A DNA stretch of 37,244 nt, from the NCBI GenBank assembly GCA_020426845.1, contig JAGQPF010000150.1, positions 1 to 37,244 on the forward strand, given 5' to 3'. The notes under the pieces are model-generated. The model saw nothing but the letters and a program-made list of their open reading frames with translations, was not told where the DNA came from and searched no databases. Position numbers and translations under genes: made by a program. Source of the stretch: Planctomycetales bacterium. Lineage in GTDB: Bacteria > Planctomycetota > Planctomycetia > Pirellulales > Pirellulaceae. Shown here piece after piece: positions 25,981-34,955 of the stretch; position 1 is the first letter of the stretch, and every line of letters starts with the position of its first letter.

Positions 25981-28776
25981 TCACAACGTCCGCGCAACCT
26001 CCTCGATCTTGTAGGCCTCCAGCAGATCGTCCCGCTTGATGTCGTTGAATTTCTCCAACTTGATGCCGCACTCCATGCCTCGCGGCACCTCCTTGACGTC
26101 GTCCTTGATGCGCCGCAGCGAGTCCAGCGGGTAATCGCCGATCGTGCGGCCGTCTCGGTTGACTCGGATTCGGCAGCCACGTTCAATGGTGCCCTGGATC
26201 ACGTAGCAGCCGGCGACGACGCCGACGCGGCTGATGCTGAAGACCTCCTTGACCACGGCGCGGCCGAGCTCGATCACCCGCTCCTCGGGCTTGAGCTTGC
26301 CTTCCACCATCGCCTTGATGTCGTCCGTCAGCTTGTAAATGATGTCGTAGCGGCGGATTTCGACGCCCAACTCGTCGGCCAGGCCGCGAGCGGCCTCGTC
26401 GGGGATGACGTTGAACCCGACGACGACGGCGTTGGAGGCGTGGGCGAGCTGCACGTCGCCGACCGTGATGCCACCGACGCTGGTCTGCAGCAGGCGAATC
26501 CGCACCTCGGGGTGCTCGAACTTCTCCAGCTCCTTGGCGATCGCCTCCACCGAGCCGCGGACGTCGGCGCGAACGATCAAGTTCAGCTCGGAGACCTCGC
26601 TCGCTTGACCCAGCCGTCCCTCCTCCAGCGCCTTCTGGAAGTCGATGAACGAAACTTTCGTCGTGCTGCCGGACAGTCGCGTGTCGCGGGATTGCGTCGC
26701 GCGCTGTGCGGCGATCTCTCGAGCGGTGGCGATATCCTCGACGACATAAAACGTGTCGCCGGCCTCCGGTGGCGTGTCGAAGCCCGTCAGGTTGACCGGC
26801 ATGCTCGGGCCCGCTTCCTCGACGCGTTGGCGGGCGTCCAGCGTGTCGAACATCGCCTTGACGCGGCCGTAGGTGGAGCCGCAAACGATGTTGTCGCCGA
26901 CTCGCAGCGTGCCGTTGCGAACGACCAGCTTGGCGACCACGCCGCGGCCGGGCTCTTGCTGAGCCTCGATGCAGGTGCCTGTCGCGTCGCGGTCCGGATT
27001 GGCGCGAAATTCATGCAATTCGGCGATCGTCAGCAAGGTGTCGAGCAGGTCGTCCATGCCCTCGCCGGTGATGGCGCTGGTCTTGACGACCTCGATTTCG
27101 CCGCCCCATTCAACGGGGATCAGTTCATACTGGGTCATCTGTGTCATGACCCGGCTGGGATCGGCGCCCGGCAAGTCGATCTTGTTGCAGGCCACCACGA
27201 TTGGCACGCCGGCCGCCTTCGCATGGCTGATCGCCTCCTCGGTCTGAGGCATGATGCCGTCGTCGGCGGCAATCACCAACACGACGATGTCGGTGACATT
27301 GGCCCCGCGCGCCCGCATCTCGGTGAACGCGGCGTGGCCGGGCGTGTCGACGAAGGAGACCTTGCCGCCGCTGGGCGTCTCAACTTGGTAAGCGCGAATG
27401 TGTTGCGTGATGCCGCCCGCCTCGCCGGAGACCACATTGATGCCGATCAGGTAGTCCAGCAACGAAGTCTTGCCGTGGTCGACGTGGCCAAGGAAGGTGA
27501 CAATCGGCGGCCGCGGCTGCAAGTCCTGCTCGTCATCCGGCTCGAGATAGGCGGCCAACAACTGATCCTCCGCCGTCTCGGGCCGCTTGAACTCGACATC
27601 CAAATTCATGGCGGCGGCGAGCAGCTCGGCCGTCTCGTCATCCAGCTGGGCGTTGATGTTGGCTTGCACTTGCATTTGCATCAACAGCGTCTTGACGACA
27701 TTTCCGACGGTCACGCCGGTCGCCTCCGAGAAGCTACGGACGGTGCAGGGCAGTTCGACCACCATATTGCCCTTGCGGGGCAGGGCCGTATTGCGTCCGG
27801 TGTGCCGCAACGTCTTGAAGGTGCGGCCCTCGAAGTCTTCGGAGTCGGGTCGGCGCTTGCGAGTTGAACGCCGCTGTTGGCGCCCTTGTCGGCCGGTCAT
27901 TCCGGCCAGATCGGTGTCTTGCTCGCCCTTGCCCTTCTTGCCCTTCTCCTTCTTGCGGCGAAGGTCGCTGACATCGCCGGTGTTGACGGCAGCTGCGGGC
28001 TGCGCCGCTTGCTCCAGCTCGGCCAGATTTTGTTTCTGATAGTCCTCGCGAGTGAGCCTTACTTTGGGCTTTTGCGAGGGAACCGCTTGAGCGGGCGCCG
28101 CCGGTTGTGGCTGCTCGACCTTCGGCATCTTGGGCAGGTGAATCACCGGAGCTCGGCGTTTCGGCTGCACCTTCGGCTTCGGCTTCTTCGGCTCGGGCGG
28201 CGGCGAGTCGGTCCGCATCGGAGCTGCGGGGTCTTGGCCATATCGCATCGGCGCACCGGGATCGACCGGCTCGGCGACGGGGGCGACGTGCGCGGCAACC
28301 GCCACATCTTCCGCCACCGCCGGCTCGGGCTCGCGCGGCTTGGACTTGCCGACCGAGAGCGGGGCCCGGCGAGGCTTTGCCTCATCCTCGACCTCCACGG
28401 GAGCGGCGTCCGGCGCCTCGGCGACGACGGGAGCCGGCTCAACGGGCTCCACCGGCAACTCGGCAGCCGGTTCCAGCGAAGTCTCGAATTCTTGGTCCGA
28501 ACCGGCATCGCGGCGCGGCCGGCCGATCACGCGGATCTTCTCTCGCTCGGGCGCCGCGGAGCGCGTCGGGCGCTCGGGAGCTGCGGGGGCGGGCGCAGCA
28601 GGCTTGGGAGCGCTCTTCGGGCCCTCCAAAAACGATTTCACCTTCGTGACTTCGTCGTCATCCAAGCTGGCCAACGCGGACCCCTTGCCGGTGATGCCTG
28701 CCTTGGTGCAGACATCGACCAGGTCCTTGCTGTCCATTTTCAGTTCTTTTGCAAGTGCGTAAATACGAATCGGCAC
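25981..28776 (-). CDS. infB: Translation initiation factor IF-2
   Basis: 931 aa GTPase that positions initiator fMet-tRNA on the ribosome. Residues 1-30 form a short IF2_N-type module ([20 protein letters not shown]). Residues ~50-300 are Pro/Ala/Glu/Lys-rich and probably disordered. A second IF2_N-like segment lies about 335-385. The G domain carries GHVDHGKT (430-437), [15 protein letters not shown] (477-481), NKID (531-534) and TSAITGEG. Domains II, III and IV follow to the C-terminus. The start is GTG, with an AAGGAG Shine-Dalgarno ten bases upstream. It lies between nusA and rbfA. Confidence 0.97.
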   Translation of the reverse strand: MPIRIYALAKELKMDSKDLVDVCTKAGITGKGSALASLDDDEVTKVKSFLEGPKSAPKPAAPAPAAPERPTRSAAPEREKIRVIGRPRRDAGSDQEFETSLEPAAELPVEPVEPAPVVAEAPDAAPVEVEDEAKPRRAPLSVGKSKPREPEPAVAEDVAVAAHVAPVAEPVDPGAPMRYGQDPAAPMRTDSPPPEPKKPKPKVQPKRRAPVIHLPKMPKVEQPQPAAPAQAVPSQKPKVRLTREDYQKQNLAELEQAAQPAAAVNTGDVSDLRRKKEKGKKGKGEQDTDLAGMTGRQGRQQRRSTRKRRPDSEDFEGRTFKTLRHTGRNTALPRKGNMVVELPCTVRSFSEATGVTVGNVVKTLLMQMQVQANINAQLDDETAELLAAAMNLDVEFKRPETAEDQLLAAYLEPDDEQDLQPRPPIVTFLGHVDHGKTSLLDYLIGINVVSGEAGGITQHIRAYQVETPSGGKVSFVDTPGHAAFTEMRARGANVTDIVVLVIAADDGIMPQTEEAISHAKAAGVPIVVACNKIDLPGADPSRVMTQMTQYELIPVEWGGEIEVVKTSAITGEGMDDLLDTLLTIAELHEFRANPDRDATGTCIEAQQEPGRGVVAKLVVRNGTLRVGDNIVCGSTYGRVKAMFDTLDARQRVEEAGPSMPVNLTGFDTPPEAGDTFYVVEDIATAREIAAQRATQSRDTRLSGSTTKVSFIDFQKALEEGRLGQASEVSELNLIVRADVRGSVEAIAKELEKFEHPEVRIRLLQTSVGGITVGDVQLAHASNAVVVGFNVIPDEAARGLADELGVEIRRYDIIYKLTDDIKAMVEGKLKPEERVIELGRAVVKEVFSISRVGVVAGCYVIQGTIERGCRIRVNRDGRTIGDYPLDSLRRIKDDVKEVPRGMECGIKLEKFNDIKRDDLLEAYKIEEVARTL

Positions 28777-28923
28777 TCTTGCGTCGCTCCTTGGGGCCGG
28801 ACCTATGCCTGCCGGCCTCGAGTTAGGGTCATGTCATGGTGTCAAGCTCCACCAAGTCAGCGCTTTCCATCAGCGGCCACGGTCCGGCGGCAATTGCCGC
28901 CACGGCCCTCGGCCTCGCGCCGG

Positions 28924-30153
28924 TCAACTTGGGCCGGGGCCCTCGTTGCCCTCTTGCCGTTCCTGCTCTCGCTGTCGCTTCAATTCCTCTTGAGCGGCAA
29001 TTTCCGCCTCCTGAGCCCGCTCTTCCGCAAGCTCAACGATCGCGTCCACCTGCTCGGGAGTCAAATCGGAAAGCTCCATCAGCGCTTCCGGCTCGATCAC
29101 CGAGAGGTCGTCATACGACAAGTATCCTTGTTCCACAAGCCGCTGGGCGACTTCTTCATCGACACCATCCAGGCTGCTGAAGCCCGTCACCGCACGCTCG
29201 ATTTGCTCCTCGAGCTCATCGGGAGTCATGATCTCGATGTCCCACCCGCAGAGTTTGCTGGCGAGCCGCACATTCTGGCCGCGACGGCCGATGGCCAACG
29301 GCAGCTGGTCCTCGCGAACCAGCACGATCGCGCGGCCGATCATGTCGCACAGCAGCACTTGGTCGACCTCGGCCGGCTGCAGCGCGTTGGGGATCAGCAC
29401 CTCCGGATCATCGCTCCAGCGGACGATGTCGATGCGCTCCGAACCGCCGAGCTCGTCGATGATGTTCTTAATGCGATTGCCTCGCACGCCGACGCAGGCG
29501 CCGACGCAGTCGACCCGCTGGTCCGTGCTGCTGACCGCGACTTTGCTGCGGTAGCCGGGCTCGCGGCTCATGGCATTGATCGAGATTACGTGCTCATTGA
29601 TCTCGGGAATCTCTTGCTCGAACAACCGTCGCACAAAGTGCGGGCTCTTGCGGCTCAGAATCACCTTGACTCGGCTGCCCTGCGGACGGACCTCGTACAC
29701 CACGGCTCGCACTCGTTGCCCGGGGTGGTGGGAGTCGCCGGGAATCTGCTCGCTGCGAGGCAGCAACGCTTCGATGTTGCCGAGCGACACGGTGGTGGCG
29801 CCGCCTTCATTGCGTTGCACGACGCCCGTCACGAGCTGGTTGACTTGCTCTTGAAACTCGTCGATCAACGAGTCCCGTTCGGCCTCGCGAATTTTTTGAA
29901 TAATAACCTGCTTCGCCGTCTGAGCGCCGATGCGCCCGATCATCTCTTCCGGATCCAGTTCTTCGCCATTGCAGGAGGCCTGAATCGCGCCGTCCTCCTG
30001 GCGGATCTTCACCGAGATATCCGACTCCTCGCCATATTGTTTTTTCGCGGCTGAGACCAACGCGGCCTCAATGGCGTGAAAAACGATGGCAGGGTCGATA
30101 TTCTTCTCCCGATGGAGCGAGTCGACGATGCGAAGAATGTCATTTGGATTCAT
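28924..30153 (-). CDS. nusA: Transcription termination/antitermination factor NusA
   Basis: 409 aa. NusA binds RNA polymerase and nascent RNA. Seen: the N-terminal domain ([31 protein letters not shown]), S1 domain ([30 protein letters not shown]), two KH domains ([22 protein letters not shown], and [23 protein letters not shown]), then one helix-hairpin-helix repeat ([18 protein letters not shown]) and a Glu/Arg-rich tail. ATG 30153 is chosen over upstream codons because the family N-terminus begins there and GGAAAG precedes it. It is the first gene of nusA-infB-rbfA; rimP is not upstream. Confidence 0.96.
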   Translation of the reverse strand: MNPNDILRIVDSLHREKNIDPAIVFHAIEAALVSAAKKQYGEESDISVKIRQEDGAIQASCNGEELDPEEMIGRIGAQTAKQVIIQKIREAERDSLIDEFQEQVNQLVTGVVQRNEGGATTVSLGNIEALLPRSEQIPGDSHHPGQRVRAVVYEVRPQGSRVKVILSRKSPHFVRRLFEQEIPEINEHVISINAMSREPGYRSKVAVSSTDQRVDCVGACVGVRGNRIKNIIDELGGSERIDIVRWSDDPEVLIPNALQPAEVDQVLLCDMIGRAIVLVREDQLPLAIGRRGQNVRLASKLCGWDIEIMTPDELEEQIERAVTGFSSLDGVDEEVAQRLVEQGYLSYDDLSVIEPEALMELSDLTPEQVDAIVELAEERAQEAEIAAQEELKRQREQERQEGNEGPGPS

Positions 30154-30247
30154 CAATATCTTTCCGAATGGGAATCCGGATCCCTGGCATTGCGGCAGGC
30201 GCGGAAACTTCCCTTGTCGGCAAACGGCCCGGCAAACATGCACTCTA

Positions 30248-30342
30248 GCTGTTAAAAAACACCCCGCTGGCAGTCAAAACAGCGATCATCTCGCTGGAAA
30301 GTGCTGGTTCGATTGCCGTAAAAGCTGTTTTTCGACGGCCTC
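30248..30342. repeat. ~95-bp palindromic dispersed repeat, copy 2
   Basis: The left arm GCTGTTAAAAAACACCCCGC with GGCAGTC is mirrored by GATTGCCGTAAAAGCTGTTTTTCGACGGCC on the right. Arm order and total length match the copy at 9596-9692. It lies just upstream of nusA. Confidence 0.7.
30249..30277 (-). promoter_or_regulatory. Possible nusA operon promoter within the repeat
   Basis: Minus strand: TTGACT and TAACAG separated by 17 bases, about 95 bases upstream of the nusA ATG. Both hexamers fall in or beside the left arm of the palindromic repeat, so the element may supply the promoter. The -10 match is weak; TAGAGT a few bases on is an alternative. Confidence 0.3.
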
Positions 30343-30472
30343 CCGGGCCCAACCTCAAGGAACAGTCTCTTAATCCCGCGTCGGAAGGATGTCATTCCCT
30401 GAACCGCAGCTCGCCAACCCTGCCGAGGGCAGTTGCCCCGAATGGCTGCAAACTCACTTCAATTCACTACAA

Positions 30473-30522
30473 AAATCAACAAAAAACGCCGCCGACGGGA
30501 GCCATAACGCACCTGTCGGCGG
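30473..30522 (-). terminator. Rho-independent terminator after the ketosynthase-like gene
   Basis: On the minus strand a perfect 9-bp stem (GCCGCCGAC with GTCGGCGGC; 30514-30522 and 30487-30495) with an 18-base loop is followed at once by GTTTTTTGTTGATTTTTG. This is about 285 bases downstream of the ketosynthase-like stop codon and is oriented to end that transcript before nusA. Confidence 0.75.
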
Positions 30523-30783
30523 CAATTATCGTCAACTGCCGCTACGGCGGCCGGGAATCCCCAAGGACAGTCCCAACAGCCGCTGGTTCGCTAAAACGAC
30601 CTCGATTATCGCATGGGCGCTGATCTCGCTCGTTCGGCGAATCCTTGACGGGCAAGGTCGCATGACAAAACGGTCCAGTCGAAAACGTCACCGCTTCCGA
30701 ATTCCGGTAACTTAAACTAGTTGGCACAAACCTGTCAACACGCCGCCGCCTCCCCGAGCGGCAATTGATGGCAAATCACGACG

Positions 30784-30801
30784 CCCGTTTTCAACGGCCT
30801 C
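30784..30801. repeat. Half copy of the dispersed repeat
   Basis: CCCGTTTTCAACGGCCTC matches the right-arm end of the ~95-bp palindromic repeat. It lies immediately 3' of the ketosynthase-like stop codon. Confidence 0.6.
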
Positions 30802-30806
30802 CTCAC

Positions 30807-32117
30807 TTAACCGTCGTAGCGTTTGACCACCACCGCCGCCGCCTGTCCCTGTGGCGTCACGTTAATGTTGACAAAGCAGTCGCCCGGGTCCTCGTCCGCC
30901 TCGGCGGCACGAATCGGACAGGCCGGATCCCTCGTGGTGTAGTTGAGCAGAGGAAACATGCGGTTGTGCTTCATGGCCAGCACACTGCAGATCAGTTCCA
31001 CGACGCCGCCGCCTGCGCCGAGGTTCCCGAAGTAGCTCTTGCCGGCCGCCACCGGGACGCCCGAGCCAGCGACATCGGCAATCGCCTGCGCCTCCTCCAC
31101 GTCGCCTTGTCGGGTGGACAGGCCATGAGCGTGGATGTGTCCCAGTTGTCCCGCCATCAGGCCGGCATTCTGCAGGGACTGTCGCAACACATTCGCCAGC
31201 GCTCGGCCGCATTGTGCTTCGCCGGTTGGCAGCATCACGGTCGAGGAGGCGTGGCCGACGATCTCGCCGAGGATCTCGGCGCCGCGTGCCAACGCGTGGT
31301 CCAGCCGCTCGAGGACCACCGCGCCCGCGCCCTCGCCCAGCACCATGCCGGTGCGATTCAGATCAAATGGCCGACTTGCCGCATGCGCGTCCTCGCCCGT
31401 CGCCAGCTCCTCTTGCAAGGCCACGTGCACCGTGCGAAACGGGTGCACTCGCGTGCCCGTGGCGCCCGCCACAATCGCATCCGCGCTGCCGCGCGCAATG
31501 GTGCAGTAAGCCTCGCCAATTGCCAAGTTCGAGCCCGATTCGCGAAGCGTGATCGAGTTGTTCGGCCCTCGCAGATCGTTGTAGATCGCAATGTGACTCG
31601 CCGGCATGTTGGGCAGGTATTTCAGCAGCCACAGCGGGTCGACTTTCGGCAGTCCCTCTTCGGCCCACCGGTCGTACTGAAACTCCTGGTTCTCGTCGAG
31701 GCATTTGCGCACGCCATCGGCGAACTCTTGCGGGAGCGTCATGATGTAGTCGGACCCATAGACCACGCCGGTCCGCTGGGGATCCCGTTTTTCGGGAGTG
31801 AGGCTGGCTGACAGCAACGCGTGCTGCGCAGCGGCCACTCCCATCGCGATCTCTCGGCACATCATCTTGGTGCCCTTCTTGATCGCGCGTTTGGTCTCCT
31901 TGTCCAACTCGCCGAAGTCGTCCATGTCGCCCGCAAAGCCGCGCGCTTCGGCGGCGATGCTCGTGGGCAGCCCCTCGGCCGGAAGCGACTGAATCCGCTC
32001 CACGCCGCTCCGCTGCTCGCTCAATGACTCCCAGACATCCTGGAGCGTGTTGCCGATCGGGCTGACCAATCCCATGCCCGTAATGACGACTCGCTCGGAG
32101 TTGTCGAGTTGCGACAT
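30807..32117 (-). CDS. Beta-ketoacyl-ACP synthase (FabF-like) homologue lacking catalytic Cys
   Basis: 436 aa, full-length KAS II-like thiolase fold. Family landmarks: VVITGMGLVSPIG (11-22), LRGPNNSI (182-189), SADAIVAGA (211-219), GEGAGAVVLE (261-270), HAHGLSTRQGD (329-339), KSYFGNLGAGGG (360-371) and a C-terminal NINVTPQGQAAAVVV. By alignment to FabF the nucleophile Cys is Glu193, the first His is kept as His331, and the second His is Asn365. The usual condensation triad is therefore broken. Loss of Cys recalls chain-length-factor subunits, which carry Gln. No ACP, reductase or second KS gene is adjacent. ATG 32117 starts at the family N-terminus with GGAAC upstream; the frame stays open further up but is not family-like. 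Confidence 0.85.
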   Translation of the reverse strand: MSQLDNSERVVITGMGLVSPIGNTLQDVWESLSEQRSGVERIQSLPAEGLPTSIAAEARGFAGDMDDFGELDKETKRAIKKGTKMMCREIAMGVAAAQHALLSASLTPEKRDPQRTGVVYGSDYIMTLPQEFADGVRKCLDENQEFQYDRWAEEGLPKVDPLWLLKYLPNMPASHIAIYNDLRGPNNSITLRESGSNLAIGEAYCTIARGSADAIVAGATGTRVHPFRTVHVALQEELATGEDAHAASRPFDLNRTGMVLGEGAGAVVLERLDHALARGAEILGEIVGHASSTVMLPTGEAQCGRALANVLRQSLQNAGLMAGQLGHIHAHGLSTRQGDVEEAQAIADVAGSGVPVAAGKSYFGNLGAGGGVVELICSVLAMKHNRMFPLLNYTTRDPACPIRAAEADEDPGDCFVNINVTPQGQAAAVVVKRYDG

Positions 32118-32420
32118 GTGTGTTCCGTTCTCATAAAATCCAAAGGCCGTTGAACCGCTCGGCGATTGACCGGACGGTGGAGCCTGCTGCGCCGGTTCCA
32201 CAGCAAAGGCCAAGATTCGACAATCGCCGGCCAGTATTTTACCTCGGAACCCACACGTGGTGAGCGGGGGCAGGGCGGGGCGACGCAATCATGAATTGGG
32301 GCGGGGCTCCATCGCAGGCGATCCTCGTGAGGCCCGGTGGACTGCTCGTGGTTCGCCAAGCGATTGGTGCTCGACGGAGCCGCAGCTCGGTCAACTCGGT
32401 CAGCTCGGCGGTCAACTCGG
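32118..32420. other. Intergenic region upstream of the ketosynthase-like gene
   Basis: 303 bases without a gene. It contains GGCCGTTGAA (a fragment of the dispersed repeat, ~32145), the 39-base repeat at 32304-32342, and a short run of imperfect CTCGGTCAA/CTCGGTCAG repeats near 32386-32425 at the 3' end of the secreted-protein gene. The promoter of the ketosynthase-like gene should lie here, but I could not select one. Confidence 0.55.
32304..32342. repeat. 39-base dispersed repeat
   Basis: GGGCTCCATCGCAGGCGATC and the following CTCGTGAGGCCCGGTGGAC are the inverted counterpart of 18368-18407 in the ligase gene. GATCGCCTGCGATGG-type inverted symmetry gives a small hairpin. Confidence 0.8.
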
Positions 32421-33599
32421 TCAGCGTGGCAGCGAGCCGAAGCCCGCCGCCGTCGCGGATCCGGGCGATGGGAGCAAGCCTCCCGCGGCGGCGACTTCCA
32501 CAAACAGCAACGCATCGGCGCGACCGGCGCCGCCCTTGGGCAGCGGCAACGGCAGCCGAGCCAGCATCCCGGCACGCTCGGGCCCGGGCTGCGCCACGAC
32601 GCCGCAGCTGAGCAACAGCACCTGGTCCTTCCGCCAGATGAATCGCTCGTTGAGCTTCCAACTGACGAGCTGAGGCACTTCGATCTGCAACCGCTGGGTT
32701 CCACCCGCGGCGTCGATCGGGATGCCGACCAGTCGCTCGACTTGCTCCACTTCGCAACGAACCACCGCGTCGACATTGAGCCCGTCGGCCGTGAGCAGCG
32801 GCGAAACGCTCAGCGTGTAGCCCTCTTGAATGGTCCCGTGCACGGGGGAAACTCCAAACACCGAGTTGGGCTGCACCGAGCGAACATAGGTCCGTGGCGT
32901 GACCTTGGAGACGGTGCGGGGCTGCCCCATCGGAACCTGGAACTCCGTTGATGAGTGCTCGCGATAGTCCATGCGGCGACTGAGCTCGCCAATCAGCTGC
33001 GCGGCATCCTCTTTGGTAAGCAGCCACGCATCGACTCCCGGCGATTGAACCGGCACGGGCTGCAGCATTCGCAACGCTTTGGTCCGCCAGTTGGGATTGG
33101 CGATCGTGCACAGCTTTAATTGCACCGCCTCGGTTTGCGTCACGCTGGCAATCAGTCGCTGTACGATGGCCGCTACCCGAGTTTGCACCTGCGGGGTGTG
33201 GTAGACCCGCAGCTTGTCCCGCGACGCGCTCAACACTCCCAGCGGCTCGCCGAACCATAGCTGCGTGCCGGTTTCGGTCAGCACCCAGTCGACCACCACC
33301 TGCTGCGGAGCGTCGCCGGTAAGCCGGGAGGTATAGGGGGCGATGTCGTACTCGCGCCAAATCTGCCCGGCGGAACTCGGCAACGAGCTCGGCGTGGCGG
33401 AGCTCGGCGCACTCTGCGTGGCGGAGCTCGGCGTACTCGGCGTGGCGGGTCGAGTCGCCTGGGCTGTCGGCGCCGGAGGCCCCTCGGGCTGCTGTCCCGA
33501 GGTGCTCGTCGTCGACAGGCAGGCTAGCAGCACCAGGCTTAATTGGAGTGTGTATGCGGTGGGGGCGCCCCAACGGGTAGGGAAACTCGGTCGGCACAT
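32421..33599 (-). CDS. Secreted or lipid-anchored hypothetical protein, secretin-N-like segment
   Basis: 392 aa, function not recognised. The N-terminus is a signal peptide with hydrophobic LQLSLVLLAC (18-27); LLAC could be a lipobox. A Ser/Thr/Ala/Pro-rich linker (30-78) is encoded by imperfect GAGCTCGGCGT DNA repeats at 33360-33450. The mature part includes LRVYHTPQVQTRVAAIVQRL (about 128-148), a pattern seen in planctomycete proteins with secretin/TonB short N-domain-like folds, then a beta-rich region (TVSKVTPRTYVRSVQ, GYTLSVSPLLTADGLNVD) similar to the non-catalytic part of secretin-like proteins. It is upstream of the ketosynthase-like gene on the same strand with 303 bases between, so cotranscription is uncertain. 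Confidence 0.75.
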   Translation of the reverse strand: MCRPSFPTRWGAPTAYTLQLSLVLLACLSTTSTSGQQPEGPPAPTAQATRPATPSTPSSATQSAPSSATPSSLPSSAGQIWREYDIAPYTSRLTGDAPQQVVVDWVLTETGTQLWFGEPLGVLSASRDKLRVYHTPQVQTRVAAIVQRLIASVTQTEAVQLKLCTIANPNWRTKALRMLQPVPVQSPGVDAWLLTKEDAAQLIGELSRRMDYREHSSTEFQVPMGQPRTVSKVTPRTYVRSVQPNSVFGVSPVHGTIQEGYTLSVSPLLTADGLNVDAVVRCEVEQVERLVGIPIDAAGGTQRLQIEVPQLVSWKLNERFIWRKDQVLLLSCGVVAQPGPERAGMLARLPLPLPKGGAGRADALLFVEVAAAGGLLPSPGSATAAGFGSLPR

Positions 33600-33736
33600 G
33601 GCAATTCGGGGGTTTGAGCCGGCGGTACAAGGCGGCGGAGTATAGGAATCTGGCGGAAATGCAACAACCCGGATCCAACGGCCTCCCGGAATCGGCGCGT
33701 TCGTTTGACGATGGGGGATTAAGCCCCCACAATGAA

Positions 33737-33816
33737 CCTGTGTTTTTCAACGGCTTCAGCGCAGCCCTAGCGCGACCTCAGCGCGACCTGTTGAAAAGGA
33801 CCCAACTACCAATCGG
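33737..33816. repeat. ~80-bp palindromic dispersed repeat, copy 3
   Basis: CCTGTGTTTTTCAACGGCTTC (33737-33757) and CCTGTTGAAAAGGACCCAAC followed by CAATCGG (33787-33816) form opposing arms; TTTTCAAC and GTTGAAAA are exact complements. Arms are in the reverse order to copies 1 and 2. It lies just before the first VWA gene, within the 239-base divergent gap. Confidence 0.7.
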
Positions 33817-33838
33817 TGGCTCCCCTTAATGGCACACG

Positions 33839-34948
33839 ATGGCGATCCATTCCCCCAACTCGCCCTGCTCGCCGGCGCCGCCACCGCCGCCGTTGCCTCA
33901 ACATCGCTCACCTCATCTGCCGTCGCCGCCCCCGCCGCCGGTGCAATTGCGGGTCGGCGCTTCACCACATGGCTGGGTCTGGGGCGCGGTGCGAGCGCCG
34001 GTGGTGAGCATGCTTTTCCACTTGCTGGGGGTGCTGGCGATCGGAAACTGCTGGTTGGCGTTGGAGTCGCCCGCGACCGGGCCCGAACTGACCATGGCAA
34101 CGGCTGACGAGGTGTTGTTGGAGTCTCCGACGGCCCCAGTTCAACTGACGCAGTCGCTCGACGATTCTTCCACGAGTTCCACCGCATCGGCTGCGCGGCT
34201 GTCGCAGGTTGCCGTCGGGCCGTTGGACGACTCGCTCGTCGAGCGTCTCGAGCCGCTGGCTCCTCGGCGATCACCGGCAGGCGAGGTTGTGGCGATGCTC
34301 GCCGGCAACGGGACTGGCGGAGGGGGAGGCAGTGCGGGCGAGACGACTGCTGCGACGGCGGGGCAGGGTGAACGCGGCGACTACGGAGCCGAGTTTTTCG
34401 GCATTCGCGCTGGCGGCAAGCGGTTTGTCTTCGTCGTGGACAGTTCGCGTTCGATGAGCGGCAGGCGTTGGGTGCTCGCTTGCCGAGAGCTGTTGGAGTC
34501 GGTGGGCAGATTGAGCGACCGCCAGTCGTTCTATGTGATCTTCTTCGATGCGCAGACGCAGCCGATGTTCACGAATCGAGTCCAGGAGGATTTGCTGCCG
34601 GCGACCGACCAGAACCGAACTAAACTGAAACGCTGGATCTCCAGCATCAGCTTCGGCAACGACACACTTCCTGCGACGGCCATGCAAATCGCTCTGAAGC
34701 TCGAGCCGGACGCGATCTTCATGCTTAGTGACGGGGAGTTTCACGACCAGACGGCCTCCATGCTGCGCGCCTTCAACCAAGTGCAGACCGGGGACGGGCC
34801 ACGGCAGGCGTTGATCCCGATCCACACCATCGGCTTTCATAGTCACGCGGCGATTGCGATTCTCCGGCCGTTGGCGGAGGAGAACGGCGGCACGTTTCGG
34901 TTCATCCCCAACCCGCGGGATCAGCAGTTCTCGCGAGTTCAGCGTTGA
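33839..34948 (+). CDS. Membrane-anchored VWA domain protein
   Basis: 369 aa. Residues 1-50 are Pro/Ser/His-rich; one membrane segment (VVSMLFHLLGVLAIGNCWLAL, shortened here to about 55-75) follows; then a flexible region with a Gly-rich stretch (158-166). The VWA domain (~195-369) has an intact MIDAS: Asp201, Ser203 and Ser205 in VVDSSRSM, Thr277 in GNDTLPA, and Asp298 in MLSDGE. VWA domains bind proteins through a divalent metal ion. The start is uncertain because of weak ribosome-site sequence. The second VWA gene begins seven bases after its stop, so the two are probably coexpressed and may pair at the membrane. Confidence 0.87.
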   Translation: MAIHSPNSPCSPAPPPPPLPQHRSPHLPSPPPPPVQLRVGASPHGWVWGAVRAPVVSMLFHLLGVLAIGNCWLALESPATGPELTMATADEVLLESPTAPVQLTQSLDDSSTSSTASAARLSQVAVGPLDDSLVERLEPLAPRRSPAGEVVAMLAGNGTGGGGGSAGETTAATAGQGERGDYGAEFFGIRAGGKRFVFVVDSSRSMSGRRWVLACRELLESVGRLSDRQSFYVIFFDAQTQPMFTNRVQEDLLPATDQNRTKLKRWISSISFGNDTLPATAMQIALKLEPDAIFMLSDGEFHDQTASMLRAFNQVQTGDGPRQALIPIHTIGFHSHAAIAILRPLAEENGGTFRFIPNPRDQQFSRVQR

Positions 34949-34955
34949 GTCAGCG

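Larger units (their letters stand above)
30154..30806. other. Long intergenic region between the ketosynthase-like gene and nusA
   Basis: 653 bases without a supported gene. It holds the nusA leader and possible promoter, the palindromic repeat at 30248-30342, an A-rich tract with the minus-strand terminator at 30473-30522, and a half repeat at 30784-30801. Short frames here lack codon character and homology that I recognise. Confidence 0.6.

Noticed and set aside
25885..30054. Long plus-strand frames opposite infB and nusA (660 and 725 codons)
   Set aside because: Both are antisense to essential, clearly recognised genes and carry no recognised domains.
32239..33750. 503-codon minus-strand frame overlapping the secreted hypothetical protein
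   Set aside because: Its translation is Arg/Ala-rich with no signal peptide or fold pattern, whereas the 32421-33599 frame has a signal peptide and a protein-like composition.
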